DNA of 64,000 nt from Motacilla alba alba (GCF_015832195.1 NC_052032.1:11138589-11202588); one strand, 5' to 3'; counted from the stretch's first letter, positions 13,701 through 28,700 are shown. A program made the numbers and translations. Notes: generated by a model not told the origin, from the sequence alone.

Positions 13701-16700
13701 ATAATTTCTGACATTTAGCTACCTCAAAGTTTAGTAGGAGACACATAGTAGCAAGCATGAATTGCTTGCAATGCTGAGATTTTGCCTTTATTGGCGCTGG
13801 TTTACTCTTCTTGTTTTGTATGGAAAGTCAGGATTCTTTGTTTTCCCCTTGTATGTAACATTGTCTGTAGATTTTCATCTTCTGTTTTACTGTCCAAGCA
13901 ATTTGTCTCATAAGTCCTTCCATAATTTCTGTCAGTCTGCCCTTCTCTTTGCTTCTCTCAGTTAATGAATATCATTAGCAGATTTTTGTTTCTCTTAATT
14001 CCCGTTTTCACATCACTTACGAATAGGTAAAGCAGCATGAGTCCTAGTACAGCTTGCTGTGGAAAACAATCAGCACTGCTTATCTAAAATAGTTCTTATT
14101 CAATAAATTTGACAACCATTCCTAATGGCCACACTTTTAAAACTGTATTGAAAGCTTGGTATGAGTTACTGAAACTGCTTTGTAAATAGTTTCAGATTTG
14201 AATGAATATTTAGCTTACCAAAAGAGAACAGTCAATTGAGACTTGTTTCAGTGAATAAATGTCTTCTCAAGGAAGACAGCATTGCTTACAGAACAGCTTC
14301 TTTGTGCTGTGTAAATGAACAAGTAGACCAATAGATGATTTTAGGAGTAACTACTGAATATAAAACAACTGAATTGAGAATGACCAGGTGTGAGGATTTG
14401 CAGAGTTCTTGGGGATCCTGTTTTATGCTGTAGAGCCTCTTGTCTCACTGCAAGAAATTACTTTGTTGTGAGAGAATGGTTCTTATTTCATCTGTGGAAG
14501 CCTGAGATTGTTTGATATGAGCTGGAGGACGTACTGAGAAATTAAAACTGCCACTGAAGTTTTCCAGTTACTCTGGTTTATAGAATTAGCTCACAGCCTT
14601 GTGTAAGAAGTGTTTTAATAATACCTAGTTATTACAAAATCATTCCAAGCCACTTTTTTACAATATATAAAATATTTCTGAAATGAACATGTGTGTTACA
14701 AGCCTAATAAAAGACTCGGGTAATGAAAGGAAAAAATCTGCATGTTTCCTTCCTAATCCAACTGAGTTACAGGCTTGAATGTGAAATTCCTGCTGGTCTT
14801 TAGCCAGTCTGAGACTGTGAATTCCCCTGCATATGTTGTATCTTGTTTCATACATGAGAGACCCTCTCCCTGCTGATGACAAAGACTAGGCAGTGTTGCT
14901 TTTTTTTGTAAAGTAAGGCTTTCCCTGCATTCTGGGTGGTGCAGTTGGACATTTTGTGTAACCAGATCAATACAGGAGACAACTACTGTTATGTTTCCAA
15001 TCTCAAGCTATAATATGAGAGGCTAATTCTTACAATGTTTAAAAGTACCTGTTAAACATCCAACAGTCGTTTTGTTTTCAGCCAGGTCTTTCAATTTTAA
15101 AAAGGGAGAGGGAAAGAAAGGAAAAAAAAAAATCATGAGATTGGCAAGGCTGGGATGTGGACTGTTGGAAGTGTTCAGCCACAGTGTGATGTAAGGAAAA
15201 AATAGCAGTCACATTGTTTTGAAAATTCATGGCTGTAATTGCTAGTTAGTGTTTTCTTGTCTTCACTGCTGGTGATCTTCTAGGTTCTCTCTGTATGTCA
15301 CAGAACAAGCAAAGTGGGGTATCATCTTACAATCTGTGGATTTGTTGCGCTGTTTGCTTCTTTTCCACTTGGGATATAACAGTGGGGGAATTATGAAAAC
15401 TTTAAACGCTAATCGAACAGTTTCAGGCAAGAATTCTTTGGAAATGTGTATACAAAAGAATAGCTAGTTGTATTCTCAGGTTACATGAATATTGTGACAG
15501 CCTTTTGTCTGAATGCTATAGGTGGAGCCCCACTGTTTCATTCCTGATACATAGATAATGTATTAGTTTGACAGCATTTTCTTTACTCTTCTGAAAAAGG
15601 TAGAGATATTTCAAAAATTCAGAAGAGCAATGTCAGCTTCCTGTGGCACAGCTTGAAATGGAGGTTTACAGGAGAATTGCAGTTGCTAGTAATCTTCTCC
15701 ATAGTGCTGCAATTCTCTCTTGTATAAAGTCACCTAATGTGCTTTTGCTAATGATAGGAAGGTATATGGTATGGGATTTTTAGACTGCAGGGTTGCCAAA
15801 GATGTACTTTTGGGGAACAGTGAAGTAATGTAATTGAAACCTTTGGAAATAATTAGGGAAATGGGAAAAACTAAGGCCTTTCACAGTTTGTAGTAATGTC
15901 ATCTACTACAGTCGGTGGACCTAGTGCAAACTGAGTTCTGTTGTGTGTCTTTTTAAAAAAATAAGCATAGTGAAATCTGTGGTTCTGCCAATAACTTCAC
16001 AGTATAAGTTCCAAATCCCTAATGTTTAATTATTTTTGATGTGCCAGACTCTGTGTTTAAAATTATTTTATGCAAATATGCAAATTTTATGAAAAAAATA
16101 ATAAGTTCTGTTCTCACATGTGGTATCTCCAGATAATCATGGACCAACTTCTGTGCATTATCTTTTTTAATTACATGGATGAATATCTAGGTAAATTGCC
16201 TTTTAGGTAAAAAGGTTAAGAAATATGATTATTTTAACAAAAGACTGTCAGCTTGAACATGAGTTGAAAGCCTGTTTTGAGTGTATACTATAAAGATGTA
16301 TTTCCAGACGTATCTCCAGCTACAGAAGAACAACTGTAATAGCTTTTCTAGGGAATGCCTCATTCTTGAGATCTGCACAATGCATACCTGAACTTGTGTG
16401 TTCTTTCCTCAAGCCAAGCATGAAGTAGCCTTAATGCTACTAATTTTAAGAGTACTGCAGCCAGGCTTTAGGGCCAGTAAGTGCATTTAATATTTCTAAC
16501 CTTAAATACAAATCTTTTCCAGAATTCAGTAGATAACCTCATGGAAGATAAAGCTTGAATACGGTTTGAAAAATGTGTGTGTTTCATATAACCTTCAAAA
16601 AGTTGTTCCTCCCTGGGCTGTGTGGAAATTCTGTATTTTTTTCAGCTGAAAATTGTTTTGCTTTTTTATGTTGGAATATTTCAGCAGTTCACACACGCCA

Positions 16701-19700
16701 ACCCTGGTTGCATATCCGAGTTTGTTTGAATCAGAGGCAGACTATTGTGTAGTAATCTGAACTACAACAAGATGAAATCTCAACATGTCAAAATAACATT
16801 TGGTACTTTATTAAGGGTTACAATATTACAGGGGTAATCTAATATATTAAAAACCCTACTTTCAGTTATATACAGCACATGCTATGTCACACGTCATACT
16901 GTGGTAAAGATGTGATGAGGTGATAAGGGAAAAGTATGCAAACACACACACACAAACACTCAGTGTCATACAGGCTGACCAAAAAATATGTTGAACTTCT
17001 AGAGGCTTTCACTCTGCCTCTTCTATGCATTCTTTAGCTTGCATTTTTTGTAGTAGTTTGTTTGTAATGGGTGTGTTAACAATCTGTTATAGAAATCTAT
17101 CTCAGAAGAATATTAGAATTAGCCAGTCTGTATTTCGTAAGTGTGACTGACCTCTACATATAAATGAGTAAATCTGTTTAATAATTAGACAGTAATAATT
17201 GTGAAATATGTTTAAAATAACTTTTTTTGCTACGGATAAGTTCTCTATATAATTTTTTAGCTAAAGGCTAAGGCTATTAAATAGCTTATAAATTGGTATC
17301 CATCATTTGCCTGCAAAGTTGGATAGACCCTTTAATTTATATCCAGCCATTTCTGATTATAGAGGCTACACAGCAGGTAATCACTGAAGTCAGGTACAAA
17401 ATACCGTAACAGTTGTGTAGTATAACATGTTGGCTATAGAGGACATAATAGCTATTATAAATCTAGATTAATTTCCATGTGCAAGTAGCTACTTCATTTT
17501 GGTAAGAAATAATTAATGTTTTTAATCTAAAATATTTGAATTAATAGTGAACTTTTATAGGAGCATATTATATGAATGCACAAAGTGAAGGGAAAAGGCC
17601 AGATTTATAGGGACAATAACAGTTTGAGTATCTGCTCTCCAAACAGAATTATATAGTGCTAACTTTATTCATGGTAGTTAACAAAGATTACATAATCATC
17701 ATACTAATGTACATATACCAGCTACTTAGTTCAAAGGATATGATTCCTGTGTCAAATGATTGCTTATAGTAACAACAATAATAATAATAAAACTCTTGCT
17801 GTACAGTTTGTAATATTTCCTGTATTTGAGAATATTTATACATAACATACAAAAATACTTAAATGTGGTGGCAATATTTTTATCATCCAAACTTAATTTA
17901 CAGGGAATAAAAACCAGGAAGTTTATCTACAGTTTTCATCTAAACTGCAAGTTCTAATAGGACCAAGAGGTGTTCTGAATGTTATTACAGTTCCTTTTCT
18001 TCAGCTCTTTTTCCAGGGATGATTCTTGAAAATCTAATATACAAGCCCTCATACCTTATCAATAAATGTACAGTATCTTACATTCCTCATTTCTGAAAAG
18101 GTAATTTCAGGTAATAAAATCATAGCTTTATGTGATTTTTTAGAACAACAAAGCAAACCAAGAGAAGAGTTATTTCAGTGAAATGTGTTAGGGTTAGGTC
18201 TTATCATCATAACAACTTTCTTTAGTGAATATGAACCTCCCCGGAATTCAGCCCAGTAAACACCATCCTGATACCGACTGCGGTAGTGTCCTCCCCGATA
18301 CCAGACTCCATTGAGATTTGAGTGAGCACATGCATTGTACCACCATCCTCCCTTCTGGTAATGAGCACAGTTACCTGCAAAAGAAAGCTCCAGTTCAGGC
18401 TGAGAAGTAAATGAAAAATCTTAAAGCAAGCAAAGTACAAAACTTCATTTGTTGGGTGGTTGTTCTAGGCTTTTTTTAGTAACTGTATGTTTAACATGTA
18501 GATATCCTGTGGTACCAAGTGAACTTAGGCTTTTTCAGGAATCAGCTAAGTAGTTAGGTTCTACAGATAGAATCCTTTTTGTTACTTTCTCTTGCCTGAA
18601 GTTACTGTTTCAAATAACCCTTTGTGGCGTATTTTACAGACCCTTGTCTAGTGTAAAAACTTTTGATTTTGATGTTAGTAGATATAAGGGTTGACACATC
18701 AGTTTGTATTTCATAAGGTACTAATTGACAAATCCCTTCGTAAGTGCAAATTTTTTTGTTTGTTTGTTTTTTTGGTATGTATGACCATAAGTATTTTTCC
18801 TTTTTCAAAAAAAAGAGATAAAGAGGGGAGGGCAGGGATAGAAAGGCAAAAATGGCACGGCAGCTGAGAGGGACCTCCTACCTGTATATACGTCGTGGTC
18901 CCGGTCTAGCGTGGTGAACTGTTTGCCGTTGTGCCAAGTGAAAGAATCTCCCGCGTTGCCGTTGTAGCGTCCCAGTCTCAGCTTGTAGTACTCACTCTCT
19001 GGCTCCAGTCTGAAGCTGGCATACTCAGCAAATACTTTTCGACCTGACCAGTCTTCCATTGTTATGAGCAGTTTGTAGTTGCCTTGATTTGTTAACCAAT
19101 AAATGTTTTCTAATCCAAGCCAATATTCTCCATCTATATTACCAAATCCTTGCTGTAAAGGAAGCAAGAGAAGCATGTTAATATCCTACATCTGTGTTAG
19201 TGGTAAATCTTAGTGTATTCTTAAGTAGAAAATGCAGTAAATTATTTCATAGAGACTTCCTCTTCTGGAAGGGTAAACACACGAGTTCTTTTTCAAGTAG
19301 GCTTTTGGCTAGACTCTAAATCCACCCTTTAAATGAACTTTATCGGCAAGTTCTAGAGGGTGGAAGACATTAATCGGCTCTCTTGTCCTAACCTTGTATG
19401 TTTCCCAGTTCCTGAAAAAGTTGACAGAGCCGTCCAGCCGTCTCTGAATGACAGTCCAGCCACCAGGGTCATGTCGTTGGTCACACCAGACCTGCATAAG
19501 CTGGTTTGTGTTTTCTGGTTTTACAAGATAGATGGAGCTTGTGTCATGGCCGTCTTCTAATGCTTGTAGACAGTCTCTCCAGGGCCCTGTGTCAAAACAG
19601 AAAGGCTCTGCATCAAACTGCCATTGCTCATTTCTTTGAAGCAGAGCAGTATTTGAGTTGGTAGCTTTTTATACTAGTTTGGTTTCACTGAATAGCGTAC

Positions 19701-22700
19701 TTTTCCTCTGATTAAAGGACGAGCATCCACCAAGTGTATTGAAACAGATCCATTTATTGCAACTTTTTCTGGAACATTTCACAATGAGTTACTGGTAAAG
19801 GTAGATTTTGAAAAAAAATTTTTTTAAGGCAGCTGCACTGGTACTTTTACCATCAATTATATATTCGAAGAAACTAAATATGAATGACTCCATAGATAAA
19901 TAAGAATTTCCTTTAGAAAACAAAACAGTAAGTTTGACCTTGATTCTGTCTTTGAGAAATTCAGCTTTTTAGATCCCCAAAAATGTCACTGGCACAGGCA
20001 TTAACCGTGGAAGCAACAACATAAATTCAGGGTGTAGGTCTTACTGCTGCCACCTTAACAAATTCCAACATAACATAGAAACTAAGATTTTTTTTTAACA
20101 TAGGGTGCTGATGAGAGAAACTTTATAAAAATGAGAGGACTCTTTAATATACTTTGAATTCACAGAAATTGCAGTTAACACAGTCTTGTTTTCAGAAGGA
20201 GAATGCATTTTTTTTCCTTCAGTTCAATAGAGTCCATAAAGAGCTTATGCTTTTTTGAGTTTTTTCAATAAATTATCTCCAGTGATAAGATAGATTCTGT
20301 TTTAATGAATCTGAGATATTCAGAAATAAATGATTTATAAATTCAGAGATAAGTGATTTATAGTCTGTGTTGATGTCTGCAGATAGACTCCCCCCAGCTG
20401 CTTTGCTTCCTCAGCAGAAGAGTGAAGTCAACAAGAATCCGCACAATTAGAATCGCTGGATTGATTCTCCCTGCCCACTGAAGGAGTAAGGCTTGTCAGA
20501 TCTTCTGACTAGGAGCCTTACTGAAGCATATACTGCTATCACTGCACTAGAAGTAACTTTTCTGTTCTGCTGTTTGATAGTGAATCCTCAGCTCCAGTTT
20601 AAGGACTTGAAAGCACAAGGAGGATGTGGACCGATTAACAAGTTTTCAAAGAGTGTAAGGGAATGAAGGGGAAAGGTATTTCATTTCCAGAAAGATAGGG
20701 GAATAATGTTCCAAGCTTGAACCTACTTTGAGATTGAAGTAAAAATGTAATTACTAGAGAGGCCATGGTTTATTGCTCCAAAAGAGTTGTAGTAGACCTG
20801 ATTTTCTTCTGAGAATTTTTCCTTACATAGTACATCAGCATCATGATATTTCTGGCAGAGGTTTTGCGTGCCACAATGCAGGCTTTGGTGCACTATCTTT
20901 GGCAATTCTGTGAAAATACTGCTTTGTAGCAAAATGTTTTAGAGACTTAGACTTAAGAGACTCAGTGCTTATTTGCTCAAGTTTCTTTCATTGTGAGCAT
21001 TTCCATGGAGAAACAATACAGGGGTTGTTTGGTTTTTAACGTGTGGCAGTTGCATTATTGGATAATCCTAAAATGTTTGTTGATGTCCTTAAATAGCCAA
21101 TATTTGAAATATATTGAGTGCAGTTCCCCTGCATTACTCTATTTCAGTTAGCTCCGAGTTCAGAGATCTGTGACTCTCTGACTTTTTTCTGAAGAAGGTA
21201 TGTGTTGTCCACACAGGCAAGAGCAGTATGGAACACATACCTGAATTGGTTTGGGTTTGTTGTTGGGTTTTTTTTGTTGTTTTTTTTTTTTCAAATGTGG
21301 AACCATAGGTGAAACGGAGTTCTTTACCTGTTATTTTGTTATCACGTAGATCAGTTGATCCCCAGTGTGATTTCACATCATCAAGTCATGCTTGTGGCAG
21401 AACTCCTAAGACTCTTACTAAGGGCTGTATAAAATCCCGTTACTATTCCAGCACTTACTTCCTTTTGCTCCTGTCTACAGAACAAGTGCCCCATATAAGG
21501 TACAGAGCAGATACTTACTCCTTTTTTAATTACACAAGCACATTATCAGATGCTAGATCAAAAAACTTGTAATAATTTCATATGTTTACACAGTGTCAAA
21601 CTCCTTCAGATGTCATGAATTGTTGCAGTTTACCTTGAGCAGTTTATCTTGAGCCAAGGTAAATAAAATTTAGATGACTTTGTAAGATTTTTCTGAAAGT
21701 CCTTTATCTCATATATGTAATATAAATGATGGGGTTGTCTTAGCAAAGAAACATGAGAAAAATATGTGGGCTATATGTAATATAAATTATGGGTTTGTCT
21801 TAGCAAAGAAACATGAGAAAAATATGTGGGCTATATGTAATATAAATTATGGGTTTGTCTTAGCAAAGAAACATGAGAAAAATATGTGGGGCTAGCGTGT
21901 CTGTCTTAGACATTCACAGGTTTTTGGTTTGCTTTCTTTCTGTGTTTCTACTACAGCATGTGTGTAAAATTCACTAGCTAAATAAATTCTGACTGCATTT
22001 TTGATATTACAATTAAATGTTGCCCACTGCATATTAGCATACACTAATGTAAATGCATCGATAATATTACTTACCAGACGGTTTATCAGTTGAAGTTGGA
22101 ATACTAGTAACTGCAGGCATGGTTGGTAAGGTAGGTGGCAGAACCTTTAAGTTCTGATCACTTTGAATCTCATTAGTAGATATCTGGTTATTAATGCGAT
22201 TGTAAGCAGGAGGCTGGTACACTTTAATTGGTGGTTGTGGAGTTTGTGGCAGTGGCTTTATGGATGGCATTCTTTGACAATGTTCTTCCAGCTGGGCAAT
22301 TATTATTGTCTGATTATTGGCAATTGTCATCAAATGTTGATACTTGTGCTCTAAGTCTTTGTATTTGTTTGCAAGCTGCAACATGTCTGCAGTTTGGTTC
22401 AAAATCTTATTTTCAAGTTGAGAAAGTTCCAAGGCGTTATCACGTTTTCGGATAATTTCATGTAATAGCTGCATGTAGAGCTGTGTGACACGAGAATTCA
22501 TATTTCTGCTCTCTTTTCTTAAGAGTTTAACTTCATTAACAATTCCACCATCCACTTCTACCAGTTGCTGGAGAGTTTCTATTTGTCTCTTTTGTTTAAG
22601 AAGTTCATTGTTAAGTAACTGTAATTCTTGTTTATTTACCCTGTTTTCAAGCAGAACTTCAGGCTCCTTAGAATTAACACAAATGGCACCTGTCACTCTC

Positions 22701-25700
22701 TGCTGAGGTACAATAAAGGTGTAAGTGCATTTGTCCTGTGCGTCACTGGAACGCTTGTATCTATTCATGTAAATGAATTCTTGAGCTTTTTCCTTGTCAT
22801 TGCCTTCAAATTCCTGTGTTTCACTTGTAGTAACTCCCACAACAGTTACTAGTATTAAACAGATGAATCTTGTTGTCATCATGATCCTCTAATTCCTGTC
22901 AAATATTCTTCGGCAAAGAACTTCGTAAAATCTGTTTTAAAATAAATTTAACAGTAATGAGTAGATAAATCAGTGTGAATTTAAGAAATTATCATCCCTT
23001 CTAAAACTTACAAAATAGTACGTAGTAACTATGTGTACAAATGAGGTCCAGCATCTACTTGTGTTGATTAAAGGAGACATCATGGGGAGTAGTTGTATCT
23101 TTCTATGGTTTTATGATTCTAGGCAGCTACTGACTTTTAAGAGGGTTTTTTTTTTTTTAATGTCAAGCTAATGCTGGATATGCATCCTTTATTATTCATA
23201 CTGAGAAGAGATATAGTTGTCATTTGTATTTTTCTGTTTTTGTGAAATAAACAATAGATGTTTCTGCAAAAGATTCAAACAAAGTGACTAGGACTTAATC
23301 CTTCTAAAAATTTTTGGTTATATACTTTTCCTCAGTTTCTTATTTGGAATAAACTCATTTTAATTTTGCAAGTAGAAAGGAGTTGTGCTGTACAGAACTT
23401 CTCAAAAATCTTGAAAACATGTTAGATGAAAATCTGGAGTTTGACACAGTTTCTGTAAGTAAAGCAATGCTATTTGGAGTCTTGGAAAATAGGGAACATA
23501 AATTCACCCCAGACAGCTTTAACTTGCATAATCAGCATTTGCACAGCAGGTCACACTTGGAAAACCTGGCAGTTTTCCAGGCCTCGTGTTCCTGCACAGA
23601 TGAGTGGTTTTGCACATGTCTCTTGCATATAGGTGTAAAATAGTTTTATTTTGCTGTTGGAATTCTAATATCCTTTTTTCCCCTCCTCTAAACCTATACT
23701 TATTGTGACCACTGAAAAGAAGCTCATTTTTTTCTCAGAGTTCACTTCTGTCTGTTACAGCACCTCATATCGGCATCTCTCTGCTTTGAGTATGGCTTTG
23801 GGGTGCCCATACTTTTCTGAGCTGAAGAAAGAGCAACATGTAACAGATTTTTCTCCTGATTTTTTTAAGAACTGTGTAAGAAAATAATGGGCCAGAGTTC
23901 ATCAGCCTCATTATAACATACCATCTTAATGATCATCTAGTCCCACTGCCTGACCATGTGAGTGACCCCTCTCTAGAAAGCCTATTCTAGAGGGTACATA
24001 AAACCTACATATGGCTTTGACCAGTGGTTGCAGATGGCAGGCCACCAGTGAATGACATCAGCATAATTAGACTGTCCTGAAGTGTTTCCCTGTCATGATC
24101 TTGTGTGCATGTTGCCTTTTCTAAGATGTTCTTCTTAAAAGAAAAATCAGTGGAAGGAAAGTGACATTGTTTGTACTGGGGCATTCTCTAACCAGAAACA
24201 AGAATCATACTGTCATCCGCTGTCCTCCTTCCTGCAGTCTGTATATGATAATTTTGTAAGTCTCTTACTGTTCGTATTTCTTTGGTTAAAAAAAAAGTGA
24301 TTAGAATGAGACCTATCTGTTGCATATTGGGAAAGACTACATGAAAAATGGCATTCCTTCCTTTCTGCAGTTGGATTAAAATGAAGTTCACAACATGATC
24401 ATTTGAGCAGCTCTCAATGATTAATCTTTCAGGGACAAAAAAGCTTTTTGGAATGGAGAAAGAAGTGAAGGAAGCCAGAGAAACAATTTTAAGGAAGGAT
24501 TTAATGCTTTTTTAATACCTTCCTCTTTGAGTAGCAGAACATCAGATTCTTAGGACATTAGAATTCCTTCCCAGGTGAGAGGAAGATCATATCTGACGCC
24601 TAGGACATTAGCTTCCAGTTTTCTCCTGTGCCCTGTAATTGCTGATACCCTCTGTACTTGACTGCTGCTGTTGCTTGCTGATCACACAGTTCTTCCTGTT
24701 TCTCTGGCTCCCCTCCCCTTGCCCTCTGCCAGTAGCTCTTAAATTGTATCTTAAATTGCATTATTATGGCTTATTTCTTCAGATAAGGAACATAACAAAT
24801 CCCAGTAGGTAAATGTAATAGAACCGCTTCTTGCTGCTGCTCTTGTATTTCTATGTATAGTAAACTGCAACAAAGCCAGAGAAACATAGGTGTGACACGG
24901 TGATGCACTGATCCACGGACAGGCAGCTTTCGAACACATGACACATGGCACCCTCTCTACCCTTGGGGACTGCTTTACAGAGAAGGCAGTTTTCTGTGCT
25001 AAAACTCAGATGTTACAACAAGATCATTTCTGGGGACTTGAGTAGCTATTTGGACTGCAGTGTAGTTGAGTTTACTGCAAAGATAAGAAAAAACACTACC
25101 TGTTTGGTTTGTGGAATAGTGAGAACCTGGTGTATGAAGCAGACAGCAGCAAACTTTAACAAGTTAGAAAAGATTTTTGGTGGCTTGTATGCTGCAGCTG
25201 AGGAACTAAGGAGGCATTAATAGTTTACTGGGCTATGATAATTATTGTAAACAAGATGATGCAGTAGGTTTCCTATGTGACTTAGTCTTAAGCAGAATGC
25301 TCAGAAGCTATGAAACTAAAGCAGGATTCTCCATTTAAGTCATTGCATCTTAGGGATAACAGCTGTTGTTTTTACAATAATCATTGTCACTCAGCCTCCC
25401 TAAAAAGGCTCCCAGAGTATTACATACCTTAAAAGTTAATTTCAGGATCGTGGGGGTTAATTTCTTTTAATATTTCACTCCATTTTCTGTGTAGGGTTTC
25501 ATTTTTGTGGTGTGGGTTGGTGTTTTTTGTAATAGTTGACTTCCATTTAATTAGAGAGTGGATAGGCAAGGTCCAGCACTCAGCATTTATTTCCATCTCT
25601 ACAAACTGCTCTGACTGAGGAAGAGCTTACAGTCTAGAGGCTGGATTGTTAAGAGTTCATGTAGGTCCAGCGTGCCAGAACTGAATGCACTGTGTAATTA

Positions 25701-28700
25701 CTCTCACACATCAAAGCCTTTTAGAATACCCAGATAGGTAAAAAACACATATATAAAAAGGATAACACACACACACTTTGCATAATACTCATATTTTCTG
25801 AAATGGTTTCTTTGACTATGAAGAAAAAATGATACCATACATACAAATGATCTCATTCAGCTATGCTAAACCACTGTTAATCACTGGGTTTTGTGCTGGT
25901 CATATTTAATAAAACGAGGCCAGAGTCCTTTTGATGGGCTGTCTTTTCCTCTGTACCTCTGATATGCCATCTTCTGTGCAGAGTCCTCAGGCACTGAGGC
26001 ATATAAAGGAAGGCATGTTCACTAAGGGCATAGTGTTAGCTAAGACAGCATTTATTCTCTAGAAGATAAACTGCTGTATTTTATTGTGAATTCATACATA
26101 ATTTGATAGCTGTGCATTCTAAAGAAGAAACATGAACAGCTAGCAACACATCTTCTCTGTTTAATACTTTTGTCTTTGATAATGAATGATATTTTCATAT
26201 TAGTGCAGTTTTACATTTTTATTGCATTATAAAAGCAAATGAAGCAAGGGTGTTGAAAACGTAAAATCCTGCTATGAAAAGATCAGAAGGCTTGGTTTTG
26301 CATTTTTTTAAACAAATCTTAGGTTTTTGCTTCTACAGAATCCTTTGATAGCCAGTGTTTGTGGACTTAAAGTTAGCTGGCATGTTCCAGGCACCAAGCC
26401 AGTAATATGATCTGGATTTCACAACACCATTGTGATAAGACAGACAAGCATGAATTTTTTTGAATCTGCTTGCTTTCCTACTCCCTGTCCCTTGTCTTAG
26501 AGCTCATGCTCTGTTTTTTATTCCTTCCCACGTTTTCTTCCATGGAATTGTGTTAAATTATCCTGTCAATTTTTACCTCTCAAAGGTAATCTTCAAACTT
26601 AATGTGAAGTTTGCTCTTTTCTAAGAGGAGGGACTTCCACTGCTGCAGGGTTTCTTTTAGAATAAACTCACATCTTAACTTTTAGATGAAAAGTATTCCT
26701 GTGAAAAACCTAGATAGTGGGGGTTTTTTTGTTTGTTTTTGTTTTGTTAAAGGAAACAGCAATTCACAGTGAAAATACAGCACAGTAATATGTAGACCAC
26801 ATGTATGGAAAAAAAAGTTTTAAGTTGGGCTCTAAGTTCTAAAGTAAATACATAGGAAAGGGCTGACACATAGTAGCAGGCAGTGCTAGTTATGAAAACA
26901 TGATACTAAACTGAATTGAAAATTTTAACTCCAAACTTACAGGGGGAATCACTTTTGCAGTTTTACCACTAGTTACTTACTTCCAGTGTAAAAAGTGCCA
27001 CACTGGCATTAACCAATTAATTCCTTTAAGATACTTGTGTTAGAATACATTCTCTTGTCAGATTTTCTGCCCATTTAAAATTGAAATTTTAGTTCAAGCA
27101 CCATTTCAGTTTTCTTAAAAGGTAATATTTTTTCTAATGAGGGGATTGGATGATTTAGCAACACATCAGAACGGGAGTGTCTTCATGAGGTCTTGGAGAA
27201 CTTTTGTTTTGAAATACTATCAGTTGCTGCAAGAAACTGCAGAAGTTTATGTATCTTTTGTTGTCATGTAACTTTCTTCAAGTTTTGGTGAAAAACTTAA
27301 GTTGCAAGAAGTACAAATTTTCTTCTTGATTACCAAGAATTTTAGTTGTTTGTGGATTGTTCTTTGTGCTTTACTAAAGTTCTGTCATAGATGTGGAATG
27401 TAATTACTGAAAGAAAACACTGCTTTTGTTGTTGCTTCCCTTAACAGTGGCCTCACCTTATTTTCACTTAATCCAATCACTACCAGAAAGTGCTCATACT
27501 GTGTGTGCTCATATGTGTGCATGCACATTGTCCATAGCAGCCTTTAAAGAGATTAATATTTTAATAAATGTGACTCATTTTACCGATGAAAAATAGCAGT
27601 TAGACCATGTAATACTTTGATGCCTACATGAATGTACTCATAAATGCTAGTTTCTTTTTTTAATTAAGTTTTTGTGAAATACTTCAAATATTTACTTTCC
27701 AGACTGTTTAAGTATCAAAGTTTTGTATCTCCCTAATCAGACATGACTGTAAAAAAGACTGAAGGGAGGTTTCACAATTTTTAAGACAGATAGTCCTTTA
27801 GAAAATAGTATGTCCTAGAAAAATTATTGGATGGCAAGTTTAGAGAAGTGTGAAGATCAAAGTTACGTGCAAAAATAAGATTTTCTTTAAAAATAAAATC
27901 GTATTCTTGAAAATAATACCAAGGCTTTTCACTGCCTGGCACATCATGTCTCAGCTATCTTTACAACTTTTATTTTAATACGTGACGGATTTTTGTTTGG
28001 GCTCGGGGGTATTTTTTGTTCTTTTGAAGTCAGAAAGCAGGCTTGCTGCTTTATGTTAGGGAGCAGTCCTACTCTGCCCAGCTTGCATTGGCGGGTGGCT
28101 CCGTGCCGCGGGAGCTCGGAGCCGCGCGTTCGGACCCCGCCGCACCCAGCGGCAGCCCCCGGCAGTGCCCGTCCTTACCGCGGCTGCTCGGCTGCGCTGG
28201 CTCCTCGGCCGCTCCCTCAGCAGCTGCCGCCGCGGCCCGACCGCGGTGCCATCGCCTCGGCGACCCGCAGTCCGCGTGTGCCGTGCTGGGACCAGACGGG
28301 ACGTGCTGGGGATTCTTTTCCTCTTCTGCAGTTCTTTTCCTCTTCTGCGTTTTTCTTGCTCGAGACCGTTCTGGGCTGCTCCCCGCGTCCGAAGCGGTAC
28401 GTTCCCGCGGGGCGCTCGGCGCTCCCCGCCGTCCCTTCAGGCAGCCTGGAGCTGCCTCATTTGAACCCCTGCTCTTTGTGGCAGGCTTATCCTGGCCGGG
28501 AAAGGGGGAGAGAAGGCGAAGCAGCGGCGAGCTGCCGGGCGCTGGTTGGACGGGCGAGCTGCCTCCACCCCCGGCCGCCGCGGCTGTGGGGCTGCCGGGA
28601 GGAGCTTCGTGCCTCGGCCGCCCCGGCTGAGCCCTCCCCGCCCCGGCCGCCGACCCGGCCCCGGGGGAGCCGAGTTTCGGCCGCGAAACAGCGCTGATGC

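Noticed and set aside
13589..13732. Calling the hairpin a miRNA gene
   Set aside because: The stem is nearly perfect along its whole length without the usual bulges and flanking lower-stem pattern, and no small-RNA evidence is available, so it is listed as an inverted repeat.
18805..19176. Continuous 123-codon minus frame around the third ANGPTL2 exon
   Set aside because: The ends of this frame run into intron on both sides; the true exon is 18882-19152 as defined by splice sites and family alignment.
23935..24010. Possible CR1 fragment (GATCATCTAGTCCCACTGCC)
   Set aside because: Only one short block resembles CR1; too little to call.
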